From the NCBI RefSeq assembly GCF_002506585.1, contig NZ_DAXW01000016.1, forward strand, positions 289,874-353,873: a stretch of DNA of 64,000 bases, given 5' to 3'. The position numbers and the translations under genes were made by a program. Position 1 is the stretch's first letter; each line of letters opens with the position of its first letter. The notes under the pieces were generated by a model. That model saw nothing but the letters and a program-made list of their open reading frames with translations. It was not told the origin of the DNA and made no database searches. The DNA comes from Methanoculleus sp. UBA430 (GTDB taxonomy: Archaea > Halobacteriota > Methanomicrobia > Methanomicrobiales > Methanoculleaceae). This document shows positions 43,039 to 52,051 of this stretch, in pieces.

Positions 43039-44115
43039 ATGATTGAACTTGAAGGCGTCAGAAAAGCGTTCGACAGCAAGGAGGTGCTTGCCGGCGTCAC
43101 CGGACGGATCGAGCGGGGGGAGATCTTTGCCGTCATCGGCCCCTCCGGTGCCGGGAAGTCGACCCTGCTGCGTCTCATCGATCTCCTCGACACCCCGACG
43201 GGGGGAGCGATCCGGGTCAGGGGCACTGATATCCACGCGGAGACGGAGAGAAGTCTTTCCATCCGCCGGATGATGGGGATGGTCTTCCAGAAGCCGGCGG
43301 TCTTCAACACGACGGTCGCGGAGAACATCGCTGTCGGGCTCCGGTTCAGGAGAGCGAGGGAGGCGGCGATCCGGGAGAAGGTCGAGGAGGCCCTCGAGAT
43401 GGTCGGTCTCGCCGGCTACGAGGAGCGGCGGGCCCGGACGCTCTCGGGCGGGGAGATGCAACGGGTGGCCCTTGCCCGGGCGATGGTAATCGAGCCCGCG
43501 ATCCTCCTCATGGATGAACCGACGGCGAACCTCGACCCGGTCTCGGTGGCGACGATCGAGGACCTGGTCGTCCGGATCAACCGCGATCTCGGCACGACGA
43601 TCCTCTTCTCCACCCACGATATGTACCAGGGTCAGCGGCTCGCCCACCGGATCGGGGTGCTGATGAACGGTGTCTTCGCGCAGGTGGGAACCCCGCGGGA
43701 GGTCTTCACCATCCCGGCAAGCCGGGACGTCGCCCGGTTCGTCGGGATCGAGAACATCGTCGACGGCGTCGTCGTCGGGGAGAACGGCAACGCCGTAGTC
43801 GTTGCCGGCGGCGTCCGGATCCGGGCCGCGGCGCTCCCCGGCCCGGGAGAGCGGGTCTCCCTCTGTATCCGGTCGGAGGACATCCGGATCGCCCCGGCGG
43901 ACGCCGCGATGGCCGCGCCCGGCAGAAACGCCCTTCCTGGCACCGTTGCCTCCATCGTCCCCCGCGGCCCGTTCAGCAGGGTGACGGTCGACTGCGGGTT
44001 CGCCCTCTCGTCCGTTCTCGCCTGGAAGGTGGTGGACGACTTGGGGATACGCGAAGGCAGCCGCGTCAGGGTCTCGTTCGCGCCGGAGTCGGTCCACGCC
44101 GTCCAGCAGGAGTGA
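43039..44115 (+). CDS. tupC: Tungstate ABC transporter ATP-binding protein, second operon
   Basis: A 358-residue ABC ATPase: Walker A GPSGAGKST, signature LSGGEMQRVALAR, Walker B ILLMDEPTANLDP, switch His in FSTHDMYQGQRLAHR. The C-terminal TOBE/MOP-like part (GTVASIVPRGPFSRVTVDCGFALSSVLAWKV) may sense oxyanion. It completes the second tupABC set. Confidence 0.85.
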   Translation: MIELEGVRKAFDSKEVLAGVTGRIERGEIFAVIGPSGAGKSTLLRLIDLLDTPTGGAIRVRGTDIHAETERSLSIRRMMGMVFQKPAVFNTTVAENIAVGLRFRRAREAAIREKVEEALEMVGLAGYEERRARTLSGGEMQRVALARAMVIEPAILLMDEPTANLDPVSVATIEDLVVRINRDLGTTILFSTHDMYQGQRLAHRIGVLMNGVFAQVGTPREVFTIPASRDVARFVGIENIVDGVVVGENGNAVVVAGGVRIRAAALPGPGERVSLCIRSEDIRIAPADAAMAAPGRNALPGTVASIVPRGPFSRVTVDCGFALSSVLAWKVVDDLGIREGSRVRVSFAPESVHAVQQE

Positions 44116-44209
44116 GGGGGCGGCATCGCACGGCGGGCACCTTCGCCGCCACCGCTACCACCCGGCGCCCGGAGCCGGCTCTCAAACACTTCAAGTCGCT
44201 TCCGCCCGC

Positions 44210-44605
44210 TCAATCAGCGCCAAGCAGCCACTTCCAGAGCGGGACATACCTGACCGCCCCGTCCGTCTTCTCCATGTCTTTCGTGAGAAGGATGCACTCC
44301 GCACCTGGGAACTATGGAGGTCTGCAAACTCAAGCAGCGCCTTCTCTTCCGGGGCGGGGAGGGTATCCGTATACGAGACGTCGATCGCCGAGAGCGACCG
44401 GTGGGGATGTTTGACGACGAAATCTACCTCGCCCTGCTTCTTCCGGTAGTAGACCTCATGGTCCTGTTTCTTGAGTTCCAGGAAACGAGGTTCTCCGCAA
44501 GTTTTCTCTCATCCTCTAGGAACCGGAACGATACGGCGGTCAGGAGGTCGAGGACCGGGGCCACATGATTTCGTTGGAGTATACCCCGGCACAATTGTCT
44601 GTTTT
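44210..44605 (-). pseudogene. Decayed AAA ATPase / DUF4143 protein remnant
   Basis: Three pieces in different frames on the minus strand rebuild the C-terminal half of a DUF4143-type ATPase. These are LLTAVSFRFLEDERKLAENLV, then ELKKQDHEVYYRKKQGEVDFVVKHP...SAIDVSYTDTLPAPEEKALLEFADL, then AECILLTKDMEKTDGAVRYVPLWKWLLGAD and a stop at 44210. A missing base near 44483 and a shift near 44320 separate them, and the ATPase half is absent. These proteins are often accessory genes; here only a fossil remains. Confidence 0.7.
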
Positions 44606-44710
44606 CATCGGAGTATAATCGAACTAAACCAGCTATCCAGGGAGTCTTCCCCATAGTCCTGCAGGGATACCATCACCGTGCCGGCACCCGGCGCCGTGCC
44701 CGCGTCACCC

Positions 44711-46148
44711 TCAGGAAAGAGCGTCGTCCTCCGCCAGGTGCTCCCGCACCTCGGCAAGGTGCGCATCAAGCCGCCGCCGGAACTCCCGGCGGTCGAGCGA
44801 CCGCGCCTCGTGCCCCTCAAGCTGCAGGATCCGGTCGGCCTGCGCGATCAGGATATCGAGCGACGAGGCAGCGAAGTGCGAAGTTCCCCCGGGAACGGAG
44901 CTCGAGCACCGTCAGGTGCGAGGGGAGTTGCATGCCCGTCTCGCCGAGCGCCTCCCGCCGGGTGGCGAGCAGGGTAGCAAGGGGCGTCACCTCCCCGCTC
45001 TGGAGGCAGCCCGGCACCAGGAGGTTCGTCGCGGAACGGTCCTCGTCGAGGATGAGGAGCGGGGCCGCCGCCCGGACCGCGGCCTGGAACTCCTCTGCCA
45101 TCACGAGCGAGCCGCTCCCCCGGCCGAATGCCGCCCGGGGCGCGCCCGCAAGCCCCGGCGGGAGGCTCGCGAAGAAGAGGCTGACGTCCGCTCCGGCGAG
45201 GTAGCGCTCGCCCGCCTCCGCCCGGGCGACCCCGTTGACGCTGACGAGGAGTTCCCTCCCGTCCCCGGCGGCGTGGTCGTCCTGCCCGGCGATGAGCGCA
45301 TGGAGGATGGTGCTCTTCCCTTCGGCGTTCGAGCCGGCGACCGCGAAGACCTCCCGGCGCCGGAGCCCGAGGCCAGTTGCGATCCTGCCGCTCCCGGCGA
45401 GTTCCACCTCGACCGGGTCGAGTTCCGGCGGGCAGCAGAAGGGGACGTGCACCCCCTCCTTTGGGCCCGAAATGCGGTGGTGGCACCGGAGCGGGGTGAA
45501 GTTGCGGGCGGGCCGCGTGCCGTCGGCGATGAACGCGACGAGCCCCATCCCGGGGAGGACGCGCCGGAGCACCTTCTGGTCGACGGAGAGAGCCCGCGCT
45601 GCCGCGAGGGTCTGCTCCGGCACCCGGCGCACGACACGGTCGAGGGCCTCGATGAGCGCCCCGAGTCGTTCCTCAACCTCCCTCGCCGCAGCCGGCGCCG
45701 GCGGGCCGGGGTAGGGGAGGGCGCCCCTGATGACGAGATGGACCCCGGCATCGTCGATCCGGTTCCCATCGTCCGGCCGCCAGAGGCCGGTCCCGACGGC
45801 ACTCCCTGACGCGATCAGCGTGACCGGCTCCACGTTCGGCAGGCAGTGGCGGGGATGCTCCGTCCCGGTCCCGGCGATCGGGTAAAGATCCCGCTCCGCC
45901 GGGACCGCCGCCTTGATCGCCTCAATGATGACCCCGGCAGCCCCGTCGGCGCCCGGACCGGACGCGCCCGGGCGTGCCCGGAGCAGGACCGGGATGCTGA
46001 ACCGGAGCGCTGTCATATCCAGCGACCGGACAAGGTAGGTGTTGACGAGGTCCCGCACCACACCCCGATCGATGCGTGCCCGGCCGTCCCCGATACCCGC
46101 GACGATCCGGTGAACCTGCCCCTGCCAGGAACCCTCCGTTCCGCTCAT
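44711..46148 (-). pseudogene. ABC-class ATPase (PF09818 type), frameshifted near its 3' end
   Basis: From 46148 the main frame encodes a predicted ABC-class ATPase: MTALRFSIPVLLRAR, Walker A AGSNAEGKSTILHAL, the ABC-like LLILDEDRSATNLLVPG and SHLTVLELRSRG. At the C5 run 44886-44890 this frame runs into 24 odd codons and stops at 44817. Removing one base there restores a conserved C-terminus, HFAASSLDILIAQADRILQLEGHEARSLDRREF... ending at 44711. Either a real single-base frameshift or a sequencing error in the homopolymer explains it. The lost tail follows the sensor region, so activity may be reduced. Confidence 0.7.
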
Positions 46149-46241
46149 CCCGTCTCACCAGATGATGGTATCCCGGATCCCAAGGCTTTTTGTGCACACC
46201 TTCCCTGGTCTTAAATATCCGCACGGCCCACCATTTCTACA

Positions 46242-47027
46242 ATGGAATTGATCGTCCTCGCCAGCGGGAGCAAAGGAAACTGCACCTATCTGCGAGGGGA
46301 GCAGGGTGCGCTGCTCATCGACGCGGGGCTCTCGGCGCGTGAGACCCTTCGCCGCCTCTCGGACGCCGGTGGGGATCCGTCGCTTATCGCGGGGATTCTT
46401 GTCACCCACGAGCATATCGACCACATCCGCGGTGTCGACGTCCTGGCAAGGAGGCTCGGCGTGCCCATCTACGCGACCGGCGGCACGCTCGAGGCGTTCA
46501 ATGAAAAATGCGGCGCGACGTCGGCAGAGGTCAGACGCTGTCGGTGCGGCGAATCGTTCTCTATGGGCGACTTCTCGGTCGAGCCCTTTGCCGCCTCCCA
46601 CGACGCCCGGGAGCCCTGTGGGTTCTGTGTCACCGAAGGCGACCTCCGTATCGGGTGCTGCACCGATACGGGCACCGTCACCACCCCCATGTTCGACCGG
46701 TTCGCATCCTGCGACGCCGTCCTTCTCGAGAGCAACCACTGTCCCGAGATGCTTGAAAACGGCCCGTACCCCGCATACTTAAAGAGCCGGATCCGGTCGA
46801 AACGCGGGCACCTCTCGAACCCCGACGCCGCCCGCTGCCTGCAGAGGCTCGCCGATCACATTCACATGGCGGTGCTCGCTCACGTCAGCGAGGTCAACAA
46901 CACGCCGGAGAGGGTGCTCCTCTCCGCGCTCGAAGGACTCGGGTTCTACTCCGACCAGGTCGGGATCACCGTCGCCCCCCAGGACCCGGGAGAGGTGCAC
47001 CCGGAGTCCTACGGATTTCGGCTCTAA
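46242..47027 (+). CDS. MBL-fold metallo-hydrolase (YycJ-like)
   Basis: A 261-residue metallo-beta-lactamase-fold protein: VLASGSKGNCTYLRGEQGALLIDAGLSARET, the metal motif VTHEHIDHIRG, AASHDAREPCGFCV, CTDTGTVT and LESNHCPEML. This order is typical of YycJ/WalJ-type phosphodiesterase or nuclease-like proteins. A TATA-like cttaaatat near 46210-46218 gives a short leader. The substrate is unknown. Confidence 0.85.
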   Translation: MELIVLASGSKGNCTYLRGEQGALLIDAGLSARETLRRLSDAGGDPSLIAGILVTHEHIDHIRGVDVLARRLGVPIYATGGTLEAFNEKCGATSAEVRRCRCGESFSMGDFSVEPFAASHDAREPCGFCVTEGDLRIGCCTDTGTVTTPMFDRFASCDAVLLESNHCPEMLENGPYPAYLKSRIRSKRGHLSNPDAARCLQRLADHIHMAVLAHVSEVNNTPERVLLSALEGLGFYSDQVGITVAPQDPGEVHPESYGFRL

Positions 47028-47035
47028 GAGGCCGC

Positions 47036-48322
47036 TCACGCTCTCCGGATCGTGCAGACCATGCCGATCACGGCACCTGAGGCATCGGCGATCGGATCGG
47101 CGGAGATGCGGACCGGCTGGTTGGAATCATCCTTTCTCACGAGCGCCGTCTCTTGTGTGCGCTCTACAGACCTGCCCTCTCCGAGAACCCCCCGGGAGAG
47201 GGCCTCCCGGATAGCCTCACCTGAGAAGAGGTGCCATATCGGCTTCCCGGCCAGTTCGCTCTCTGCGTAACCGGTCAGGAGCTCAACTACACGGTTCACG
47301 AGGACGATTGTCCCGGCGGCATCGGTGGTGATTCTCCCCTCTTCGGGCTCAGCCACGTTCAGGGTGCCCTGTTCGATCGAGGAGTCCAGCCACTCCTCGA
47401 CGGCCTTCCGCTCGGTCATCTCGATAAAGTAGAGGAGTCGCTGGAGTCGCTGGTTCGTACGCTCGAGTTCGGCGGTCCGCTCGGCGACGAGTTCCTCCAG
47501 GTGCTCGCGGTAACGGTGCAGTTCCTGCTCCGCCTTCTTCCGCTCCGTGATATCTCTGACGACGGCTATAACAAGTGTCTCATACAGCGGCACAACGCGG
47601 GCTTCGTAGTGCCGGTTCACCCCGGCTTCAGCGTGGCTGAACTCCAGCGGCGCGGCAGGCAGACCTGTCCGGACGACCTGCTGCAGCGCATCGCCAAGGG
47701 CCTCTCCGATCTCCGCCGGGAGCAGGTCCTGCACTCGCCGCCCGAGAAGCGTCCGGAGCGCAAGCGGCACCTCCGCGAGCGTACCGGCCCTGGATTCGAG
47801 GATCGTGCCGTCGGCGTTCAGCCGGAGGAAAAGGTCGGGAAAGGCCTCGATCACCGCGGTCAACTCAGATGTGGTCTGCCGGAGACATTCTTCGATCAGG
47901 ACCTGCTTGGTGACGTCCCGGACGGCAAGCAGGCTGAAACCGCCCTCGACCGGCGCTCGACGGAACTCGAGATCGCGCACCTTCTCGTTCCTGCAGACCA
48001 CGCTGGCGACCAGGGTGCTCTCTTCTCCCCGGAACAGTTTCTGTGCCCTATCCTGCACATTTCGCCGGTATGCCGGGTTCGGGTGGGCCCGTTCGAACCA
48101 TACATGCATATCCGGGACCTCCTCCCGGGTATACCCGGTGATCCTGGTAAACGCCGGGCTCACGTACCGGCATCTGCTCTCACCGTCCACCAGAACGAGT
48201 CCATCCGGTACTTCATGGAGGATCGAGAGGTAGATCTCCGGGAGAAGGCGAGACGACTCCCGGACGGCGTTTGTGCCGGCTGTTTTCCCGCCGGTACCCT
48301 GCATTGTATTGTTTCCTGTCAT
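47036..48322 (-). CDS. Multi-PAS domain signalling protein without kinase domain
   Basis: A 428-residue protein starting at ATG 48322 behind GGGGAGGAT. Domains are: PAS 1 around residues 30-135 (LHEVPDGLVLVDGESRCRYVSPAFTRITGYTREEV), PAS 2 around 140-265 (ELTAVIEAFPDLFLRLNADGTIL...), a coiled coil (RKKAEQELHRYREHLEELVAERTAELERTNQRLQRLL), and PAS 3 (EPEEGRITTDAAGTIVLVNRVVELLTGYAESELAGKPIWHLF). No membrane helix, histidine kinase or ATPase domain follows. It may signal by pairing with a separate kinase. Confidence 0.85.
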   Translation of the reverse strand: MTGNNTMQGTGGKTAGTNAVRESSRLLPEIYLSILHEVPDGLVLVDGESRCRYVSPAFTRITGYTREEVPDMHVWFERAHPNPAYRRNVQDRAQKLFRGEESTLVASVVCRNEKVRDLEFRRAPVEGGFSLLAVRDVTKQVLIEECLRQTTSELTAVIEAFPDLFLRLNADGTILESRAGTLAEVPLALRTLLGRRVQDLLPAEIGEALGDALQQVVRTGLPAAPLEFSHAEAGVNRHYEARVVPLYETLVIAVVRDITERKKAEQELHRYREHLEELVAERTAELERTNQRLQRLLYFIEMTERKAVEEWLDSSIEQGTLNVAEPEEGRITTDAAGTIVLVNRVVELLTGYAESELAGKPIWHLFSGEAIREALSRGVLGEGRSVERTQETALVRKDDSNQPVRISADPIADASGAVIGMVCTIRRA

Positions 48323-48367
48323 TGCGGCCGATCCTCCCCGCGTATCTGCATATTCCGGCTCCAACAC

Positions 48368-48624
48368 GCTCTCCGTAGGTGGTTTTGCCTGCCAGGGTAG
48401 ATATATTCATCGCTATGGCTTTCCACTCTATCTGGTCGATCAGTCATTTTAGTGAGTATCCCGGGGCGTTGCCGCGAATAAACACATCGGCGGGAGGCAG
48501 TTGGCGATTGCGGAGCCGGGGTTTTGAGGGAAGGTGAGTTCCCGGGTTCACCCTGGAGTGTATCAAGAACGATGCGGGGGCCTGCGCATTATCTGGTCCG
48601 GGGATCGTTTTGGTGTGAAGTCTC
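48368..48624. other. Intergenic region with promoter-like element only
   Basis: The spacer between the 392-residue gene and the PAS gene (same strand) contains a minus-strand TATA-like gaatatatctac near 48402-48413, suitable for the PAS gene. No other gene-like feature is seen. Confidence 0.35.
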
Positions 48625-49803
48625 TCAGTCTTCCCCGATCTTCAGGATGTGCATGCAGTACTGGTCGATGCTGGTGAAGAAAACAGATCTCGCCCGTTTT
48701 GCCCGGTCGTCATCCCCTTCGATGAAGTCACGGAGGGTGTACTCAAGCGTCGTAATGTAATAGTCCCGCGCGGCGGAAGCCTTCTTTGCTTCTTCAAAGC
48801 AGAGATAGCTCTCAGTCTTACGGTTACACATCACCTCGAGCACGGCATCAAGCATCAGAAGCAGGTGCCGGGGAAACTGCTTCAAGATTGCGAGTTTCCG
48901 GAAACTGGCGTAGGATGCCGGCTGTAACCCGAGGATCGCAAGTTTCAGCCCGAAGTAGATCGGCTCATGGGCCTCAGGGTACTGCTGCATCATCTGCTTG
49001 ACGACGGCAGCGGCATCGCTCCCGTTGCGCTGCTCCATGTGGACGTTAAACGCCCCGGCCAGGAACCGCATGTCGTCCGGGAACCGCTCCGTTGCCTGGG
49101 CAAGGAGGAGCTGCCGGCGCTCGATATCTGCCTCCTGCTTCGCCCGCAGGATGCCGATGCGGTAGAGTTCCGGTTCGCCCGGGAACCAGGTGAACGCCAG
49201 GTCGAGCATGAACCAGAAGATCAGGTTCAGCCGGGCATCTTTCCGGTCGAAGACCCCGAGACGGTCGAGCGGGACGTGGGAGCGGCAGAGGGTCAGCATC
49301 TCCTCACGGGCCCGGAGTTCCGTATCATCGGGACGAAGATCCGGTTTCCGGTTCGTTGCGCGGGACTGGGCGTAGTAACTGTACGCAATTGCGGCATTGA
49401 CCCGCCCGTCATAGTTCCTGTAACGGGCCAGGTACTCAACAGCCTGGTGGTAATTCCCGGTATCGATCAGTTTGAGGCCCGCAACCACGTCAAGCGTCGC
49501 CCGCCCTCTCCTCCGTCGCTTGTTCCCCATGGCGTGCCGGAGGATCTTTTCCAGGAACTCCGGCGTAGGGATCTCGCGCGTGGCGTTGAGGAGCGTGAGG
49601 GTGGTCGCATCGATGAAATCGTCGTATGACCTGTCGTCCAGGTCGGGGAACGTCCGGTCGAGGGTGGTGGCGACGTGCCCGAAGAAGACCGGCAGGTTCC
49701 CTTCCACCTGAGCGATATTCTTCTCGATATAATCGTCCATAGTAGCCCGGAGCTGTTCAAGCCGCCTGGTCCGGAGCGCTTCGGGCTGCCACGCACCTTC
49801 CAT
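48625..49803 (-). CDS. Unrecognised 392-residue helical protein, TPR-like
   Basis: A soluble, mostly helical protein. The middle part (LKLIDTGNYHQAVEYLARYRNYDGRVNAAIAYSYYAQS...LLLAQATERFPDDMRFLAGAFNVHMEQRN) has the helix-pair rhythm and aromatic positions of tetratricopeptide-like repeats, but no canonical TPR consensus. The N-terminal 100 residues are charged. A minus-strand TATA-like gaatataaaaac near 49837-49848 precedes ATG 49803 at a distance giving a very short leader. No homologous function is recognised. Confidence 0.65.
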   Translation of the reverse strand: MEGAWQPEALRTRRLEQLRATMDDYIEKNIAQVEGNLPVFFGHVATTLDRTFPDLDDRSYDDFIDATTLTLLNATREIPTPEFLEKILRHAMGNKRRRRGRATLDVVAGLKLIDTGNYHQAVEYLARYRNYDGRVNAAIAYSYYAQSRATNRKPDLRPDDTELRAREEMLTLCRSHVPLDRLGVFDRKDARLNLIFWFMLDLAFTWFPGEPELYRIGILRAKQEADIERRQLLLAQATERFPDDMRFLAGAFNVHMEQRNGSDAAAVVKQMMQQYPEAHEPIYFGLKLAILGLQPASYASFRKLAILKQFPRHLLLMLDAVLEVMCNRKTESYLCFEEAKKASAARDYYITTLEYTLRDFIEGDDDRAKRARSVFFTSIDQYCMHILKIGED

Positions 49804-50026
49804 GCACCTACAGGTTGAAAGCCAAAGAGATATTTGTTTTTATATTCTCCCGAAAATCAACCGGCCGAAGGAGTATCCGCTCTCGTATCGGTGCCCCTCC
49901 TTCTACGCGATCTGCCGGTCCTGCAGGGGGTGTTGCGATCTTTTGCGCAGCATGGATCTGCCTATCGGAGGTTATGTGCGCAACATCCACGGGGCTTTGA
50001 CCCCGTGGACGGTGTCAAAAAGGGTT

Positions 50027-50308
50027 CTATTCCGATGGTCCCTTGAAGAAGAGCCTGCAGTGGCAGGCCCCCTCTTCTTCGATCTCTTTCTCGTGGTGAA
50101 CGCAGGGGCAGATGATGGTCTGATCTTTCTTGGGGTCCCCGCTCCGGATCCTGCAGGGGCAGTATCCCGCCCCATACCGTTCCTGGTTCCGGGCGAGCCC
50201 GCGGAGAACGGCTTCGAGCTGCCTCTCGTCGACATTCAGGATATAGCCTTTCTCCTTTGCGAGCTGCTTCGCCCTGCTCCGTGCTTCTTCAATTCCATCC
50301 TCATTCAT
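50027..50308 (-). CDS. ftrB: Ferredoxin:thioredoxin reductase catalytic-subunit-like protein
   Basis: A 93-residue protein with the cysteine pattern of the FTR catalytic subunit: GAGYCPCR, then IICPCVHHEKEIEEEGACHC, i.e. CPC, CPC and CHC motifs holding a [4Fe-4S] cluster and redox disulfide. Methanogens use such subunits to pass ferredoxin electrons to disulfides. It overlaps the end of purQ by four bases, so it is translated from the purine operon. Confidence 0.9.
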   Translation of the reverse strand: MNEDGIEEARSRAKQLAKEKGYILNVDERQLEAVLRGLARNQERYGAGYCPCRIRSGDPKKDQTIICPCVHHEKEIEEEGACHCRLFFKGPSE

Positions 50309-51036
50309 TGCAGAAACTCCTGGTGTGTCATTTGCCGGTGCCCGTGTTGTTCGATATAGGTCATCATCGACTTAAATATCTTGATCCCGTCCACCGACCC
50401 GAGCACAGCCTCGCTCGCCCGCTCGGGGTGCGGCATCATCGCGAGCACGTTTCCGGCCTCCGAGAGGACGCCGGTGATGTTCTTCGTCGACCCGTTCGGG
50501 TTGCTCTCCGGGGTCGGGTTGCCGTGCTCGTCGCAGAACCGGAACGCGACCCTTCCCTCACAGTTGAGGCGCGCGATCACGTCCTCCGGGGCGACGTACC
50601 GCCCCTCCTTATGGGCGATCGGGACCCGGATGACCTCCCCTTCCCGATAGAGAGCGGTGAACGGGGAGGTGGTGTTCTCGACGCGGAGATAAACGTGTCG
50701 TGAGATGAACTTCGGGTAAGCATTCAACGTGAAAGTGCCGTCGACCAGTCCAGCCTCCGAACCTATCTGCGCACCGTTGCAGATCCCGAGGACCAGCCCT
50801 CCGTCTTTCGCGTGCCTGACGATCTCGGCCATGATTGGGTTCCGGGCAGCGATGGCCCCCGCCCGGAGGTAGTCCCCGTACGAGAACCCCCCGGGGAGCA
50901 CCACGGCATCGTAGGAGCGGGCCAGCCCGTCCTTATACCAGACGAGGTCCGTATCGACCCCGCAAACCTCCGCGAGGACGTGGTAGACGTCCCGGTCGCA
51001 GTTGCTGCCGCCGAACTGCACCACAGCAAATCTCAT
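50305..51036 (-). CDS. purQ: Phosphoribosylformylglycinamidine synthase, glutaminase subunit
   Basis: A 243-residue class I glutamine amidotransferase: MRFAVVQFGGSNCDRD, LPGGFSYGDYLRAGAIA, the nucleophile elbow GLVLGICNGAQI, and MMPHPERASE with catalytic His/Glu. It supplies ammonia to PurL (not in the window). The order purC-purS-purQ-ftrB is compact, with overlaps or a 3-base spacing. Confidence 0.95.
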   Translation of the reverse strand: MRFAVVQFGGSNCDRDVYHVLAEVCGVDTDLVWYKDGLARSYDAVVLPGGFSYGDYLRAGAIAARNPIMAEIVRHAKDGGLVLGICNGAQIGSEAGLVDGTFTLNAYPKFISRHVYLRVENTTSPFTALYREGEVIRVPIAHKEGRYVAPEDVIARLNCEGRVAFRFCDEHGNPTPESNPNGSTKNITGVLSEAGNVLAMMPHPERASEAVLGSVDGIKIFKSMMTYIEQHGHRQMTHQEFLQ

Positions 51037-51039
51037 GCC

Positions 51040-51282
51040 TCACGTGACCTCAATCGTGTAGTGGTGGATGACGGGGTTTGCGAGGAGCCGCTCGCACATC
51101 CGGGCGCCCTCCTCCCGTGCCGCCGCAGCATCCGCTGCGTCAAGCGTGACCCGGAAGAGTCGCGCCGTGCTCAGGTCCTCGGTCGGAAACCCCAGGTTCG
51201 TGAGGGCGTGCCGGATGACACGCGCTTCAGGATTCAGCATTCCCTCTTTGAGCGCAATGGTGATGGTGACGATGTACCTCAT
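51040..51282 (-). CDS. purS: Phosphoribosylformylglycinamidine synthase subunit PurS
   Basis: An 80-residue protein: ITIALKEGMLNPEARVIRHALTNLGFPTEDLSTARLFRVTLDA...CERLLANPVIHHYTIEV. Size and pattern match PurS, which bridges PurL and PurQ. The gene overlaps purC by four bases and ends three bases before the purQ start. Confidence 0.95.
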   Translation of the reverse strand: MRYIVTITIALKEGMLNPEARVIRHALTNLGFPTEDLSTARLFRVTLDAADAAAAREEGARMCERLLANPVIHHYTIEVT

Positions 51283-52004
51283 GCAGATTCTTCTCGTGGA
51301 GGGGCGAGTATCCGTTTTGCGACGCCGGCGTAGGTCTCCATGACATCTCCCTTACTGAAACGGTATACATCCTTGTCGAGAGACGCCGCGGTCTCCTTGT
51401 CCCAGAGCCGCATCGAGTCCATGCTAATCTCGTCGCCGACGACGATCTCATCGTCGTTGCGGCCGAACTCGAGCTTGAAATCGACCAGGGTGATACCGCG
51501 TTCGTCGAGGTACTCCGAGAGCACCTCGTTTGTCGCGAGTGCCAGAGCCTTGATCTGGTCGAGTTCCTCGGGGGTAGCCAGGCCGAGCGCGTAGATCAGG
51601 TCGTCGTTTAACATCGGGTCATGGTGAGCGTCGCTCTTGTAGTCGATGACGATCACCGGCGGGTCGAGTCTCTGTCCTTCGTCGAACGGGTAGTTGCGCA
51701 CGAGAGACCCGGCCGCAACGTTCCTGACGATCACCTCAAGCGGGATCATCGCAAGGCTCCGCACCGCGAAGGTGGCGGGCTCGACGCTTTCCAGGTAGTG
51801 GGTCGGAATCCCGTTCTCTTCCAGGTACCGGAAGAAGAAAGAGGAGACTTCCGCGTTGTATCTCCCCTTGCCGCTCAGAGTATCTTTCTTCCCGCCGTCG
51901 AATGCCGTTATGTCGTCCCGGAACCTCATGATGTATATGCCGGGGTCGTCAGTGCGGTAGACGGACTTTGCTTTCCCTGTGTAGAGGAGGTCAACCTGCT
52001 TCAT
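51279..52004 (-). CDS. purC: SAICAR synthetase
   Basis: A 241-residue enzyme: MKQVDLLYTGKAKSVYRTDDPGIYIMRFRDDITAFDGGKKD, SLAMIPLEVIVRNVAAGS, VDFKLEFG and DEISMDSMRLWD are the PurC motifs. It joins CAIR and aspartate with ATP. ATG 52004 follows GGAGATTT; the frame is open further upstream but overlaps cofG. Confidence 0.95.
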   Translation of the reverse strand: MKQVDLLYTGKAKSVYRTDDPGIYIMRFRDDITAFDGGKKDTLSGKGRYNAEVSSFFFRYLEENGIPTHYLESVEPATFAVRSLAMIPLEVIVRNVAAGSLVRNYPFDEGQRLDPPVIVIDYKSDAHHDPMLNDDLIYALGLATPEELDQIKALALATNEVLSEYLDERGITLVDFKLEFGRNDDEIVVGDEISMDSMRLWDKETAASLDKDVYRFSKGDVMETYAGVAKRILAPPREESA

Positions 52005-52051
52005 GGCAAATCTCCTGATAGGTGTTGTCGGGATAAATGATGAGGGTATGC

